Shown here: positions 23,965 to 33,381 of the stretch, piece after piece | How the letters are laid out: every line of letters begins with the position of its first letter | Position numbering within the stretch: position 1 is the first letter of the stretch | DNA from: Castellaniella sp040276085 | Lineage (GTDB): Bacteria > Pseudomonadota > Gammaproteobacteria > Burkholderiales > Burkholderiaceae_B | Length of the DNA: 64,000 nucleotides | Direction of reading: 5' to 3' | Assembly: GCF_040276085.1 (NCBI RefSeq) | Contig: NZ_JBELOK010000002.1 | Location: forward strand, 186,001-250,000 | Program-made: the position numbers and the translations under genes | Notes under the pieces: model-generated | The model's input: only the letters and a program-made list of their open reading frames with translations | Database searches by the model: none | What the model was told of the DNA's origin: nothing

Positions 23965-24141
23965 TCCTGTCTGCACCACCCCTGGCGCCCCATCAACACG
24001 TCGATCCCATACACAAACACCTGTTCTCATCCGGTGCATACGCATGCACCGGCGCAATCACTGCGCAGAACCAAACGGGACTTTGAAAATAGGGATTCAG
24101 GCCGGGCTTATGCCACAATGCCTGTGGATACTTGAGGGATT

Positions 24142-24231
24142 TGGCGGAAGCGGTGAGATTCGAACTCACGGATGGGTCGCCCCATCGCCGGTTTTCAAGA
24201 CCGGTCCATTCAACCACTCTGGCACGCTTCC
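24142..24231 (-). tRNA. tRNA-Ser(UGA)
   Basis: A 90-nt class II tRNA on the minus strand with acceptor GGAAGCG/CGCTTCC, encoded CCA end, and anticodon loop CTTGAAA (anticodon TGA) between CCGGT/ACCGG stems. The long variable arm is visible (CGATGGGGCGACCCATCG). Confidence 0.97.
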
Positions 24232-24288
24232 TGATTGAAGACCGCAAGTGTAACGCATAATCGTCACCCTATTTGTCGAGAAATACGG

Positions 24289-25269
24289 ATGAAAGCAATC
24301 GAAATTACCCAACCCGGTGGCCCGGAGGTTCTACAACTCACTGACAGGCCGGTGCCAACACCTGGGCCGGGTGAAGTCCTGATCAAAGTGGCCGCAGCCG
24401 GCATCAACCGTCCAGACGTATTACAGCGACAAGGTGGCTATGCTCCACCTCCCGGCGCATCCGATCTCCCCGGCCTGGAAATCGCCGGCAATATCGTGGG
24501 CGGCGATCCAGCCTCGGCAGGTCTGGCCATGAACGACGCCGTATGCGCCCTGGTAACAGGTGGTGGCTATGCCCAGTATTGTGTGGCGCCCGCGGCACAA
24601 TGCCTGCCAGTGCCCAAGGGGCTGTCGCTTATCCAGGCCGCCGCCCTGCCCGAAACCTATTTCACCGTCTGGAGCAATGTCTTTGACCGAGGCCGCCTGT
24701 CGCCCGGCGAAACCTTACTGGTGCACGGAGGTGCCAGCGGCATCGGCACCACCGCCATCACGCTGGCGCGTGCGTTTGGCCACACGGTATATGCCACTGC
24801 CGGCAGCGACGAGCGCGTACAGGCTATTGAGGCCCTGGGATGTACCCGCGGGATCAACTATCACACACAGGATTTCGTAGAGGAAATCCAGGCTCTGACA
24901 GACGGCCGGGGCGTGGATGTCATTCTGGACATGGTGGCGGGCGACTACCTGCCACGCAACATCAAGTGCCTGGCCGAGGACGGCCGGCTGGTGATGATTG
25001 CCCAGCTGGGCGGCATGCACGGGCAGGTAAATTGCTGGCGCGTGATGGTGCGCCGCCTGACCATCACCGGCTCCACTTTAAGATCCCGCCCGGTGGCGTT
25101 CAAGGCAGCCATTGCCCAGGCGCTAAAAGAGCGTGTCTGGCCATTGCTTGAGGCAGGCACCATCGAACCTCTGATCCACGCCACATTTACGCTGGACGAG
25201 GCCGCCAAGGCACACGCCATGATGGATGCCGGCGAACAGATCGGCAAGATCGTCCTGACAATGGATTAA
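24289..25269 (+). CDS. NAD(P)H:quinone oxidoreductase, zeta-crystallin/PIG3 type
   Basis: A 326-residue zinc-free medium-chain dehydrogenase/reductase. GINRPDVLQRQGGY and PPPGASDLPGLEIAG are the PIG3-type N-terminal signature, and VHGGASGIGTTAITLARAFG (about residues 145-164) is the NADPH-binding Rossmann turn. The family reduces quinones with NADPH. The start at 24289 (MKAIEITQPGGPEVL) is the normal one. It converges on pnp across a bidirectional terminator; the same gene is found next to pnp in other Burkholderiales. Confidence 0.9.
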   Translation: MKAIEITQPGGPEVLQLTDRPVPTPGPGEVLIKVAAAGINRPDVLQRQGGYAPPPGASDLPGLEIAGNIVGGDPASAGLAMNDAVCALVTGGGYAQYCVAPAAQCLPVPKGLSLIQAAALPETYFTVWSNVFDRGRLSPGETLLVHGGASGIGTTAITLARAFGHTVYATAGSDERVQAIEALGCTRGINYHTQDFVEEIQALTDGRGVDVILDMVAGDYLPRNIKCLAEDGRLVMIAQLGGMHGQVNCWRVMVRRLTITGSTLRSRPVAFKAAIAQALKERVWPLLEAGTIEPLIHATFTLDEAAKAHAMMDAGEQIGKIVLTMD

Positions 25270-25280
25270 AGACAGCGCAA

Positions 25281-25319
25281 AAAACCGGCAGGTGGTTTGA
25301 GCCACCTGCCGGTTTTTTT
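25281..25319. terminator. bidirectional terminator between qor and pnp
   Basis: A 15-bp perfect stem (AAAACCGGCAGGTGG with CCACCTGCCGGTTTT, loop TTTGAG) is followed by a T-run on the plus strand and, because of the matching A-run on the left, by a U-tract on the minus strand too. It serves both convergent genes. Confidence 0.95.
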
Positions 25320-25372
25320 ATATTCTTGATTGCAAGAGCTGGATACCTACCCAGCCCTTGCGGGCCGGGTGA

Positions 25373-27517
25373 TTACTCGGCAGCCGACGGAGCCGCCGGG
25401 CCGCCTTGAGCTTCGATGCCGCCGATGGCTTTCACCGACAGACGCAGGCGACCGCGGTCATCGGCTTCGAGGATCTTGACGCGCACCGACTGGCCAACCT
25501 TCAGCACATCGTTGATATCGGCAATACGGTAATTGGCAATTTCGGAGATGTGCAGCAGGCCATCACGGCCGGGCAGCACCTGGACAATCGCACCGAAATC
25601 CAGCAAACGCTGCACCGTGCCCTGGTATTCCTGGCCGATTTCAACGTCGGCCGTGAGCTCTTTGATGCGGCGCTCGGCTTCGTGGGCGCGATCCAGATCG
25701 GCGCTGGCGATGGTGATGGTGCCATCGTCGCCGATATCGATCTGGCAACCGGTTTCTTCGGTGAGCGCACGGATGGTGGCGCCGCCCTTGCCGATCACGT
25801 CACGAATCTTCTCGGGGTTGATTTTCAGGCGCAGCATGCGCGGCGCAAAATCGGAGAGCTCGGTACGTGAACCATCAATGGCTTCGCGCATCTTGCCAAG
25901 AATATGCAAACGGCCTTCGCGGGCCTGGGCCAGCGCTACCTGCATGATTTCTTTGGTAATGCCCTGGATTTTGATGTCCATCTGCAAGGCGGTGACGCCG
26001 GTAACCGTACCGGTTACCTTGAAGTCCATGTCACCCAGGTGATCCTCGTCGCCCAGGATATCCGTGAGCACGGCAAACTTGCCGCCTTCCTTGATCAGGC
26101 CCATGGCCACACCAGCCACGTGATCCTTGATGGGCACACCGGCGTCCATCATGGACAGGCTGCCACCGCACACCGACGCCATCGAAGAAGAACCGTTGGA
26201 TTCCATGATTTCGGAAACCACACGCAGCGTGTATTGGAATTCTTCGGGGCTGGGCAACAGGGCCAACAAGGCGCGCTTGGCCAGCCGGCCGTGGCCGATC
26301 TCGCGACGCTTGGGCACACCAAAACGGCCGGTTTCGCCTGTAGCAAACGGAGGCATGTTGTAGTGCAGCATGAAACGGTCACGGTACTCGCCCATGATCG
26401 AATCGATGATTTGCTCGTCTTGCTTGGTGCCCAGCGTGGTGGTAACCAGCGCCTGGGTTTCACCCCGGGTAAACAAGGCCGAACCGTGGGCGCGCGGCAA
26501 CACACCCAGACGGATGCTGATAGGACGCACGGTACGGGTATCACGCCCGTCGATGCGGGGCTCACCGTTCAGCACCTGGCCGCGGACGATCTCGGACTCG
26601 AGTGCAAAGAGCATGTTCTCGACTTCGACGTTATCGGGCGCAGCATCGCCACGGGCAGCGGCGTGCTCGGCCAGCTTGCCCTTGACGTCGGCATATACCT
26701 TACGCAGCTGCGTGGTGCGCTCTTGCTTGTTGCGCACCTGATAGACACCTTGCAAGGCTTCGAAAGCGGCACTGCGAACGGCGGTGGCCAGCACTTCGTT
26801 GCGCGGGGCGGGCTGCCAGTCCCACTCGGGCTTGCCGGCTTCGGCCACGAGCTCGTGGATGGCGTTGATGCAGACTTGCATTTGCTCGTGGCCAAACACC
26901 ACCGCACCCAGCATCACGTCTTCGGACAGCTGCTTGGCTTCGGATTCGACCATCAGCACGGCGGCTTCGGTACCGGCCACGACCAGATCAAGCTGGGATT
27001 TTTCGTGCAGCAGGCTGGTACCCGGATTAAGCACATATTGGCCATCGACATAACCCACCCGTACGGCACCCACCGGCCCGTTAAAGGGGATACCGGAGAT
27101 TGCCAGCGCGGCAGAGGCGCCAATCATGGCGGGGATATCGGGATCGATATCGGGATTGACCGACATCGTGTGAATGATCACCTGTACGTCGTTATAGAAG
27201 CCCTCGGGGAACAAGGGACGCAACGGGCGGTCGATCAGGCGTGAGGTGAGTGTTTCTTTTTCGGAGGGCTTGCCCTCGCGCTTGAAAAAGCCTCCGGGGA
27301 TCTTGCCGGCGGCATAGGTTTTTTCGACGTAGTCAACCGTCAGGGGGAAGAAATCCTGACCGGGCTTGGCAGTACGGGCAGCCACGACGGTAGCCAGAAC
27401 GACCGTATCGTCCACGGATACCAGCACCGCACCCGAGGCCTGACGGGCGATTTCGCCGGTTTCCAGGACCACGGTGTGCTCGCCGTACTGAAACGATTTG
27501 CTCACTTTGTTGAACAT
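25373..27517 (-). CDS. pnp: polyribonucleotide nucleotidyltransferase (PNPase)
   Basis: A 714-residue phosphorolytic 3'-5' exoribonuclease. Two RNase PH domains flank an alpha-helical domain; the second core carries FATGETGRFGVPKRREIGHG and ESNGSSSMASVCGG. A KH domain (RDVIGKGGATIRALTEETG, about residues 560-578) and an S1 domain (VEIGQEYQGTVQRLLDFGAI, from about 625) form the RNA-binding end. It degrades mRNA with phosphate and is part of the degradosome. It follows rpsO with a terminator-like hairpin and a second leader hairpin between, as in the autoregulated rpsO-pnp arrangement. Confidence 0.97.
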   Translation of the reverse strand: MFNKVSKSFQYGEHTVVLETGEIARQASGAVLVSVDDTVVLATVVAARTAKPGQDFFPLTVDYVEKTYAAGKIPGGFFKREGKPSEKETLTSRLIDRPLRPLFPEGFYNDVQVIIHTMSVNPDIDPDIPAMIGASAALAISGIPFNGPVGAVRVGYVDGQYVLNPGTSLLHEKSQLDLVVAGTEAAVLMVESEAKQLSEDVMLGAVVFGHEQMQVCINAIHELVAEAGKPEWDWQPAPRNEVLATAVRSAAFEALQGVYQVRNKQERTTQLRKVYADVKGKLAEHAAARGDAAPDNVEVENMLFALESEIVRGQVLNGEPRIDGRDTRTVRPISIRLGVLPRAHGSALFTRGETQALVTTTLGTKQDEQIIDSIMGEYRDRFMLHYNMPPFATGETGRFGVPKRREIGHGRLAKRALLALLPSPEEFQYTLRVVSEIMESNGSSSMASVCGGSLSMMDAGVPIKDHVAGVAMGLIKEGGKFAVLTDILGDEDHLGDMDFKVTGTVTGVTALQMDIKIQGITKEIMQVALAQAREGRLHILGKMREAIDGSRTELSDFAPRMLRLKINPEKIRDVIGKGGATIRALTEETGCQIDIGDDGTITIASADLDRAHEAERRIKELTADVEIGQEYQGTVQRLLDFGAIVQVLPGRDGLLHISEIANYRIADINDVLKVGQSVRVKILEADDRGRLRLSVKAIGGIEAQGGPAAPSAAE

Positions 27518-27544
27518 TTTTTTATCCTATTAAAAGAGCCGCCG

Positions 27545-27560
27545 GCAGGCACATGCCTGC
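27545..27560 (-). promoter_or_regulatory. hairpin in the pnp leader
   Basis: GCAGGC-ACAT-GCCTGC forms a 6-bp stem 28 bp upstream of the pnp start. In other bacteria the pnp leader folds into a double-stranded region cut by RNase III for autocontrol; this hairpin is a short candidate for part of that structure. Confidence 0.4.
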
Positions 27561-27603
27561 AACCCACCCGCCGCGCGCGGGATCAAATTTTGGCGACCCA
27601 TGA

Positions 27604-27648
27604 CAAAAAGCCGCGCACACTGCAAATTGGATGGCAGCGTGCACGGCT
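27604..27648 (-). terminator. rpsO terminator in the rpsO-pnp gap
   Basis: On the minus strand a 15-bp stem (27648-27634 with 27623-27609, a few G-U or mismatched pairs) is followed by TTTTTG, about 30 bp after the rpsO stop. Partial readthrough would feed pnp. Confidence 0.85.
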
Positions 27649-27676
27649 AGTGCTGGGGGAACCTGGCCCCCGGGCA

Positions 27677-27946
27677 TTACTTGCGCAGACCGAGTTTTTC
27701 GATCAGGGCGCGGTAGGAATCCGGGTGACGGCCTTTCAGGTAGTCGAGCAGCTTGCGGCGGCGGCTAACCATGCGCAGCAGACCACGACGTGAGTGGTGA
27801 TCTTTAGTATGCGACTTGAAGTGGCCGGTGAGTTCGTTGATGCGGGCGGTAAGCAGGGCAACCTGGACTTCGGGAGACCCGGTATCCCCGGCGGCGCGCT
27901 GAAATTGCGCAACGATGTCGGATTTGATGATATCTGCAACAGACAT
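27677..27946 (-). CDS. rpsO: 30S ribosomal protein S15
   Basis: An 89-residue S15. The pattern FQRAAGDTGSPEVQVALLTARI, HSRRGLLRMVSRRRKLLDYL and the RYRALIEKLGLR-type end are diagnostic. It binds 16S rRNA helices 20-22 and seeds assembly of the small-subunit platform. The start MSVADIIK at 27946 gives the standard length; upstream residues in the frame are not part of it. It is upstream of pnp in the conserved order. Confidence 0.97.
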   Translation of the reverse strand: MSVADIIKSDIVAQFQRAAGDTGSPEVQVALLTARINELTGHFKSHTKDHHSRRGLLRMVSRRRKLLDYLKGRHPDSYRALIEKLGLRK

Positions 27947-28080
27947 GCTATGTATAACCTCGAGAACAGGCGGCAGCACCGAGGCGCGCTGCCGTGGGAT
28001 CAAAAAAAGCGCCACGCAAATCGCGGCGCAGGAAAAATTATAGCGGATTTGTGTGCAAGACGTTGTGTCTATTATGGAGA

Positions 28081-28878
28081 CTACGGGTTGCGGTCGGTAT
28101 CCAGGCCACGCATGCGCTGGCCCAAGCGACGGGCACGGCGCACACGCCACAGCCAGATCAGCCAGCCCGACAAGCTATACAGCACAAACAGCGCAAACAG
28201 CACCACTGGGGGATCGCTGGAGACAAACACAAACACCGCCACCAACAGCAGCATCACCCAAAATGGCACGCTGCGCCCCAGGGCAAAGGATTTGCCACTG
28301 AAAAACGGCGCATTGGACACCATTGCCACACCAGCATAGATTGTCAGCCCAAACGCCACCCAGGGGATAAGGCCATCGGAAAACGACAGCTTGTTATCCA
28401 CCGACAACCAGACAAAGCCGGCCACCAGCGCCGCCGCAGCCGGGCTGGGCAAGCCTTGAAAATATTGTTTGTCGACCTTGCCGATATTGGCGTTAAACCG
28501 CGCCAGGCGCAGGGCTGCCCCCACGACATAGATAAAGGCGGCCAGCCAGCCCCAACGGCCCAGACCTTGCAACGACCACTCGTACATCACCAATGCGGGG
28601 GCCATGCCAAATGAAATCATGTCGGCCAGGGAATCGTATTGCTCGCCAAATGCCGACTGGGTGTGGGTAAGCCGCGCCACACGGCCGTCCATGCTGTCAA
28701 AGACCATGGCCAGGAAGATTGCGATGGCCGCAACCTCGAAGTGCTGGTTCATGGACTGTACGACGGCATAAAAGCCGGAAAACAAATTGGCCGTGGTAAA
28801 GGCATTGGGCAGCAGGTAAATGCTGCGCCGCCGTTGACGTTCGTCGGGCATGGAGTGATCAGACTGCGGGTTCATCAT
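28081..28878 (-). CDS. pssA: CDP-diacylglycerol-serine O-phosphatidyltransferase
   Basis: A 265-residue membrane protein of the CDP-alcohol phosphatidyltransferase family with about seven to eight hydrophobic helices. The catalytic motif D-G-x2-A-R-x8-G-x3-D-x3-D is present in FDSMDGRVARLTHTQSAFG followed by EQYDSLAD (about residues 60-85). It makes phosphatidylserine from CDP-diacylglycerol and serine. The first of two tandem ATGs (28878) is inside the 3' end of psd, so the two enzymes of phosphatidylethanolamine synthesis are coupled. The exact start among the ATGs is uncertain. Confidence 0.92.
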   Translation of the reverse strand: MMNPQSDHSMPDERQRRRSIYLLPNAFTTANLFSGFYAVVQSMNQHFEVAAIAIFLAMVFDSMDGRVARLTHTQSAFGEQYDSLADMISFGMAPALVMYEWSLQGLGRWGWLAAFIYVVGAALRLARFNANIGKVDKQYFQGLPSPAAAALVAGFVWLSVDNKLSFSDGLIPWVAFGLTIYAGVAMVSNAPFFSGKSFALGRSVPFWVMLLLVAVFVFVSSDPPVVLFALFVLYSLSGWLIWLWRVRRARRLGQRMRGLDTDRNP

Positions 28879-29539
28879 GATGAGGATTTGCGGGTAATTG
28901 CGCCAACACGGTGCTGGTTGCCTGGACTTTGTCGCCAATGACGACCTGAGGCCGCGACCCCAAAGGCAAGTATACGTCTACACGCGAACCAAACCGGATA
29001 AAGCCGTAGCGCTGCCCCGCATACAGCGACTGCCCCACCCGGGCATAGCAGAGGATGCGCTTGGCCACCAGCCCCGCCACCTGAACCGCCGTCACAGTGT
29101 GACCATCAGGCGTTTTGAGCACCATGGCATTACGCTCGTTCTCCAGAGAGGCCTTGTCGAGCGATGCATTGAAAAATTTGCCCGGGAAGTAATCGACAGA
29201 CTGAATCGTGCCTTCCACCGGCGAGCGGTTGGAGTGCACGTTGAAGACGTTCATGAATACGCTGATCTTGATACTTTGGCGCCCTTGAAAATAAGGGTCA
29301 GCAACTTCTTCGACGCAAACAATGCGGCCATCTGCCGGGCACAGCACCAGATGCTCGCCCTCGGGCGCGGGGCGTGCCGGATCGCGAAAGAATTGCAGCG
29401 CAAACAGCGCGAAGATCCAAAACGGGATGGCGGCCCACCAGGACCACAGGCTGACGGCTATGGCCAGCACCAGGCTGATGGCCAGGATGCCCCAGCCTTC
29501 ACGGGCAATCAGGGGATGAGGATACGCGGGGATTTTCAT
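28859..29539 (-). CDS. psd: phosphatidylserine decarboxylase
   Basis: A 226-residue short-form (Psd type II-like) proenzyme. N-terminal hydrophobic helices (about residues 18-50) anchor it; NVHSNRSPVEGTIQSVDYF and VAKRILCYARVGQ are family blocks. Self-cleavage should occur at the Gly-Ser of FIRFGSRVDVYLP (about residues 184-196), giving the pyruvoyl group. It decarboxylates phosphatidylserine to phosphatidylethanolamine, the step after pssA, whose start it overlaps by about 20 bp. Confidence 0.93.
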   Translation of the reverse strand: MKIPAYPHPLIAREGWGILAISLVLAIAVSLWSWWAAIPFWIFALFALQFFRDPARPAPEGEHLVLCPADGRIVCVEEVADPYFQGRQSIKISVFMNVFNVHSNRSPVEGTIQSVDYFPGKFFNASLDKASLENERNAMVLKTPDGHTVTAVQVAGLVAKRILCYARVGQSLYAGQRYGFIRFGSRVDVYLPLGSRPQVVIGDKVQATSTVLAQLPANPHHDEPAV

Positions 29540-29693
29540 GATAGGCGCAAGAATAACCCAATTAGCAAAACAGGATTGACGGTGGCGCCGTGCGCCAAAG
29601 CAAACTGGCCGCCGGCCACGCCATACCCGGATGAAAAATCATTTGGATACGACGCGGCCAGCGGCCAGAAAGAGTGCAAGGATTGCCGGGAGA

Positions 29694-30710
29694 TTAGTTC
29701 TTGGATTGATCGACCAGCTTGTTGGCGGCAATCCAGGGCATCATGGCGCGCAGCTTGCCACCCACCTGCTCGATTTGGGATTCGGCATTGAGGCGACGAC
29801 GCGAGATCAGCTCGGGCGCACCGGCTGCATTCTCCAGGATGAAGTTCTTGGCATACACACCCGATTGAATATCCGCCAGGCACTGGCGCATTGCTGCGCG
29901 GGTTTCGTCGTTGACCACACGCGGGCCAGTGACGTACTCGCCGTACTCGGCATTGTTGGAAATCGAGTAGTTCATGTTGGCGATGCCGCCTTCGTAGATC
30001 AGGTCGACAATCAGCTTGAGCTCGTGCAGGCACTCGAAATAGGCCATTTCGGGGGCGTAGCCAGCATCCACCAAGGTCTGGAAGCCCGCCTTGATGAGTT
30101 CGACGGTACCGCCGCACAGCACGGCCTGTTCGCCAAAGAGGTCGGTTTCGGTTTCTTCGCGGAAATTGGTTTCGATGATGCCAGCGCGGCCACCACCATT
30201 ACCCATGGCGTACGACAAAGCCAAATCACGTGCCTTGCCCGACACATCCTGATATACGGCAATCAGGTGCGGCACACCACCACCCTGGGTGTAGGTGCTG
30301 CGCACGGTGTGGCCGGGTGCCTTGGGGGCAATCATGATGACGTCGATATCATCGCGCGGCACAACCTGGCCGTAGTGCACGTTAAAGCCATGGGCAAAGG
30401 CCAGTGCAGCACCGGCCTTGAGGTTGGCGGCGATTTGCGTGCGATAGACCTCGCCGATGTGCTCATCAGGCAAAAGCATCATGACGACATCGGCGCCCTT
30501 TACCGCGTCAGCCACTTCTTTGACGGTAAGACCGGCGTTTTCGGCCTTTTTCCAGGAGGCCCCACCCTTGCGCAGACCCACCGTCACATTGACGCCGGAG
30601 TCGTGCAGGTTTTGAGCGTGGGCATGGCCTTGCGAGCCGTAGCCGATGATGGCCACGTGCTTGCCTTTGATCAGGGACAGGTCGCAATCTTTATCGTAAA
30701 AAACTTTCAT
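29694..30710 (-). CDS. ilvC: ketol-acid reductoisomerase
   Basis: A 338-residue class I KARI. The NADPH Rossmann motif is IIGYGSQGHAHAQNL (about residues 21-35), the metal ligands are in the C-terminal knot (Asp/Glu in GGTVELIKAGFQTLV and ECLHELKLIVDLIYEGG). It converts acetolactate or acetohydroxybutyrate to the dihydroxy acids of valine and isoleucine synthesis. It is the third gene of ilvBHC, separated from ilvH by 135 bp that contain a long perfect hairpin. Confidence 0.97.
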   Translation of the reverse strand: MKVFYDKDCDLSLIKGKHVAIIGYGSQGHAHAQNLHDSGVNVTVGLRKGGASWKKAENAGLTVKEVADAVKGADVVMMLLPDEHIGEVYRTQIAANLKAGAALAFAHGFNVHYGQVVPRDDIDVIMIAPKAPGHTVRSTYTQGGGVPHLIAVYQDVSGKARDLALSYAMGNGGGRAGIIETNFREETETDLFGEQAVLCGGTVELIKAGFQTLVDAGYAPEMAYFECLHELKLIVDLIYEGGIANMNYSISNNAEYGEYVTGPRVVNDETRAAMRQCLADIQSGVYAKNFILENAAGAPELISRRRLNAESQIEQVGGKLRAMMPWIAANKLVDQSKN

Positions 30711-30763
30711 GTTGAAGCTCCAATTTTTTTGATTCTGAAATAAGAGGTTGGGATGAGGCGGGA

Positions 30764-30793
30764 CATGAAATAGTCCCTGCGGACTATTTCATG
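30764..30793. other. perfect 13-bp hairpin between ilvH and ilvC
   Basis: CATGAAATAGTCC (30764-30776), loop CTGC, GGACTATTTCATG (30781-30793). It is not followed by a U-tract on either strand, so it is not a classical terminator. It may set mRNA processing or protect the ilvC message. Confidence 0.7.
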
Positions 30794-30845
30794 CCTGACG
30801 AATCCGAGCAGCATGCAAGCTGCGAGGTGGATCGCCGCATGAGGT

Positions 30846-31337
30846 TTACAGTTTGAGGACGCGCTCGCCCCGGCCAATGCCCGACACGCCGGTGCGGACA
30901 GTTTCCAGGATGGCGCTACGATCCAGTGCGCCGATAAAGGCGGCAATTTTGTCTTGCACGCCCGTCAGCTCAATGGTGTAGGTTTTATCGGTGACATCGA
31001 TGATGCGGCCACGGAAAATCTCGGCCATGCGCTTCATCTCGTCGCGCTCTTTACCCACCGCCCGCACCTTGATCAGCATGAGCTCGCGTTCGACGTGAGG
31101 ACCCTCGGAGAGATCCACCACCTTCACCACATCCACCAGGCGGTTCAGGTGCTTGGTAATCTGTTCGATGATCTCGTCCGAGCCCACCGTGACGATGGTC
31201 ATACGGGACAAGGTGGCATCTTCGGTGGGCGCCACCGTCAGCGTTTCGATGTTGTAGCCACGCGCCGAAAACAGCCCCACCACACGGGACAGGGCACCCG
31301 GCTCGTTTTCAAGCAATACGGAAATCACGTGTTTCAT
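30846..31337 (-). CDS. ilvH: acetolactate synthase small (regulatory) subunit
   Basis: A 163-residue ACT-domain protein. MKHVISVLLENEPGALSRVVGLFSARGYNIETL is the N-terminal ACT domain with the Val-binding site region, and the second domain starts near residue 80 (RELMLIKVRA). It binds the IlvB catalytic subunit and gives valine feedback control. It starts 10 bp after ilvB. Confidence 0.95.
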   Translation of the reverse strand: MKHVISVLLENEPGALSRVVGLFSARGYNIETLTVAPTEDATLSRMTIVTVGSDEIIEQITKHLNRLVDVVKVVDLSEGPHVERELMLIKVRAVGKERDEMKRMAEIFRGRIIDVTDKTYTIELTGVQDKIAAFIGALDRSAILETVRTGVSGIGRGERVLKL

Positions 31338-31347
31338 GGTTATCCCC

Positions 31348-33069
31348 TCACAGATCCTCAGCACCCAACAGCATCTCGGTCAGTCCGCGGCCAGCCTTGA
31401 CCATCGGCCAGACGTTCTCGGTTTGATCTGTGATGAAATCCATGAAAACCAGGCGATCTTTGTATCGTGTAAAGGCTTCACGCAAAGCCGGCTCGACATC
31501 GGCCGGTTTGTCGATACGCATGCCTACATGGCCATAGCTTTCGACCAGTTTGACGAAATCAGGCAGCGCATCCACATAAGACTCTGAATAGCGCGAACCG
31601 TATTCGATTTCCTGCCACTGGCGCACCATCCCCAGGTAGCGGTTGTTCAGGCACAGCACCTTGGGGGTCAGGCGATATTGGCTGCAGGTGGAGAGCTCCT
31701 GGATATTCATCTGGATCGAACCCTCTCCAGTGATCACCGCCACATCGCGATCGGGGTTGGCCATTTGCACACCCATGGCAAAGGGCAAGCCCACGCCCAT
31801 AGTGCCCAGGCCACCCGAGTTGATCCAGCGCCGGGGCTCCGGGAAGGGATAGTACTGCGCAGCCCACATCTGGTGCTGGCCCACGTCTGAGGTCACAAAG
31901 GCCTGCCCGCGGGTGATTTCCCAAAGTTTTTGCACCACAAACTGCGGCTTGATGACGGTATCCGAGTGCTCGTACTCCAGGCACTTGCGGCCACGCCAGG
32001 TGTCAATCTGCTTCCACCAGGCATCCAGCCGGTGCTCGTCTCCCGTGTGCTCGGCGAGGGTTTGGGCGTACAGGCCAATGAGATCCTGCAGGACTTCACG
32101 CACATCACCCACGATCGGCACGTCCACCCGAACCCGCTTGGAGATCGAGGACGGATCGATATCGATGTGAATGATTTTGTGGGCCACCGAAGCAAAGTGC
32201 TTGGGATTGCCGATCACGCGGTCATCAAACCGGGCACCAATTGCCAGCAACACATCGCAGTTTTGCATCGACATATTGGCTTCGTAGGTACCATGCATGC
32301 CAGGCATGCCCACAAATTTTTCGTCTGTGCCCGGTAGCGTGCCCAGCCCCATCAGGGTGGTGGTGCATGGCGCGCCTGTCATACGAACCAGCTTGCGCAG
32401 TTCGTCGGACGCATTGGACAGCACCACGCCGCCGCCCGCATAGATCATGGGGCGCTCGGCTGCCATGAGCATCTGCACTGCTTTTTTGATTTGCCCTTGA
32501 TGGCCCTTGGTAACCGGCGCATACGAACGCATCTGGGTAGGGCCTTTTTTGGGAGAGAACTTGCACGTGGCAACCGACACATCCTTGGGGATGTCGACCA
32601 ACACGGGCCCGGGCCGACCCGAGCGCGCAATGTAAAAGGCGCGGCGCATGGTCTCGGCCAGGTCTTTAACGTCTCGCACCAGGAAATTATGCTTCACGCA
32701 GGGGCGCGTGATCCCCACGGTATCGCATTCCTGGAAGGCATCCTGGCCGATAGCATGCGTAGGCACCTGGCCGCTGATGATCACCAGCGGAATGGAGTCC
32801 ATGTAAGCCGTAGCAATGCCCGTGACTGCATTGGTGACACCCGGGCCACTGGTGACCAGGCACACACCTGTTTTGTCGGAAGATCGGGAATACGCATCTG
32901 CGGCATGAACCGCCGCTTGCTCGTGTCGCACCAGAACGTGCTGAAATTTGTCTTGCTTGTAGATCGCGTCGTAGATGTAGAGGACAGCACCGCCGGGGTA
33001 GCCAAATACATGGTCTACGCCTTCCTCGACCAGACAACGCACAACGATGTCGGCGCCATTGAGTTCCAT
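31348..33069 (-). CDS. ilvB: acetolactate synthase large (catalytic) subunit
   Basis: A 573-residue ThDP enzyme. FGYPGGAVLYIYDAI (about residues 22-36) with catalytic Glu in RHEQAAVHAADAYSR, FAD-binding middle domain, and the ThDP motif GEGSIQMNIQELSTCSQYRL...LNNRYLG (about residues 440-470). It condenses two pyruvates, or pyruvate with 2-oxobutyrate. First gene of ilvBHC, with a long leader of about 300 nt that carries a terminator-like hairpin. Confidence 0.96.
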   Translation of the reverse strand: MELNGADIVVRCLVEEGVDHVFGYPGGAVLYIYDAIYKQDKFQHVLVRHEQAAVHAADAYSRSSDKTGVCLVTSGPGVTNAVTGIATAYMDSIPLVIISGQVPTHAIGQDAFQECDTVGITRPCVKHNFLVRDVKDLAETMRRAFYIARSGRPGPVLVDIPKDVSVATCKFSPKKGPTQMRSYAPVTKGHQGQIKKAVQMLMAAERPMIYAGGGVVLSNASDELRKLVRMTGAPCTTTLMGLGTLPGTDEKFVGMPGMHGTYEANMSMQNCDVLLAIGARFDDRVIGNPKHFASVAHKIIHIDIDPSSISKRVRVDVPIVGDVREVLQDLIGLYAQTLAEHTGDEHRLDAWWKQIDTWRGRKCLEYEHSDTVIKPQFVVQKLWEITRGQAFVTSDVGQHQMWAAQYYPFPEPRRWINSGGLGTMGVGLPFAMGVQMANPDRDVAVITGEGSIQMNIQELSTCSQYRLTPKVLCLNNRYLGMVRQWQEIEYGSRYSESYVDALPDFVKLVESYGHVGMRIDKPADVEPALREAFTRYKDRLVFMDFITDQTENVWPMVKAGRGLTEMLLGAEDL

Positions 33070-33310
33070 AGTGGATTCCTTTCGTAACCCGTGCCTTGCA
33101 CCAAGCGGCTAGGGAACAGCCCGGGCCAGTGCTGATGGTCCGTGACATGATCCGACGCTGGGCGATTCACGGAATCGCTTTGCCCGGACACATTACGGGA
33201 TCAGTCTGTACCCCTTGACACAAAACACACGCGCCTTCGGGCGCAATGTGGTGGAAATGGACGCCCCGGACCACGCTTGTGACATATCCTGAGGCATAAA
33301 ACGGAAGGCG

Positions 33311-33334
33311 AAAAAAACCGGGTGTGTGACCCGG
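33311..33334 (-). terminator. terminator-like hairpin in the ilvB leader
   Basis: On the minus strand CCGGGT (33334-33329), loop CACAC, ACCCGG (33323-33318) is followed by seven U's. It lies about 240 bp upstream of ilvB and 40-60 nt after a good promoter, with no minus-strand gene upstream. It is therefore placed to control entry of polymerase into ilvBHC. No Leu/Ile/Val-rich leader peptide precedes it, so the mechanism, if any, is not ordinary ribosome-stall attenuation. Confidence 0.6.
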
Positions 33335-33381
33335 GTATGCTCGCCACATCAACCGGCCGCGATGGGGTCGGTCAAGCGGCT

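Noticed and set aside
25904..27244. Long plus-strand open frame antisense to pnp
   Set aside because: It is the opposite-strand shadow of a GC-rich conserved gene, with no family features and low-complexity composition; pnp in the other strand explains it fully.
33167..33352. 61-codon frame in the ilvB leader as a leader peptide
   Set aside because: It has no run of Leu, Ile or Val codons and spans the terminator instead of preceding it.
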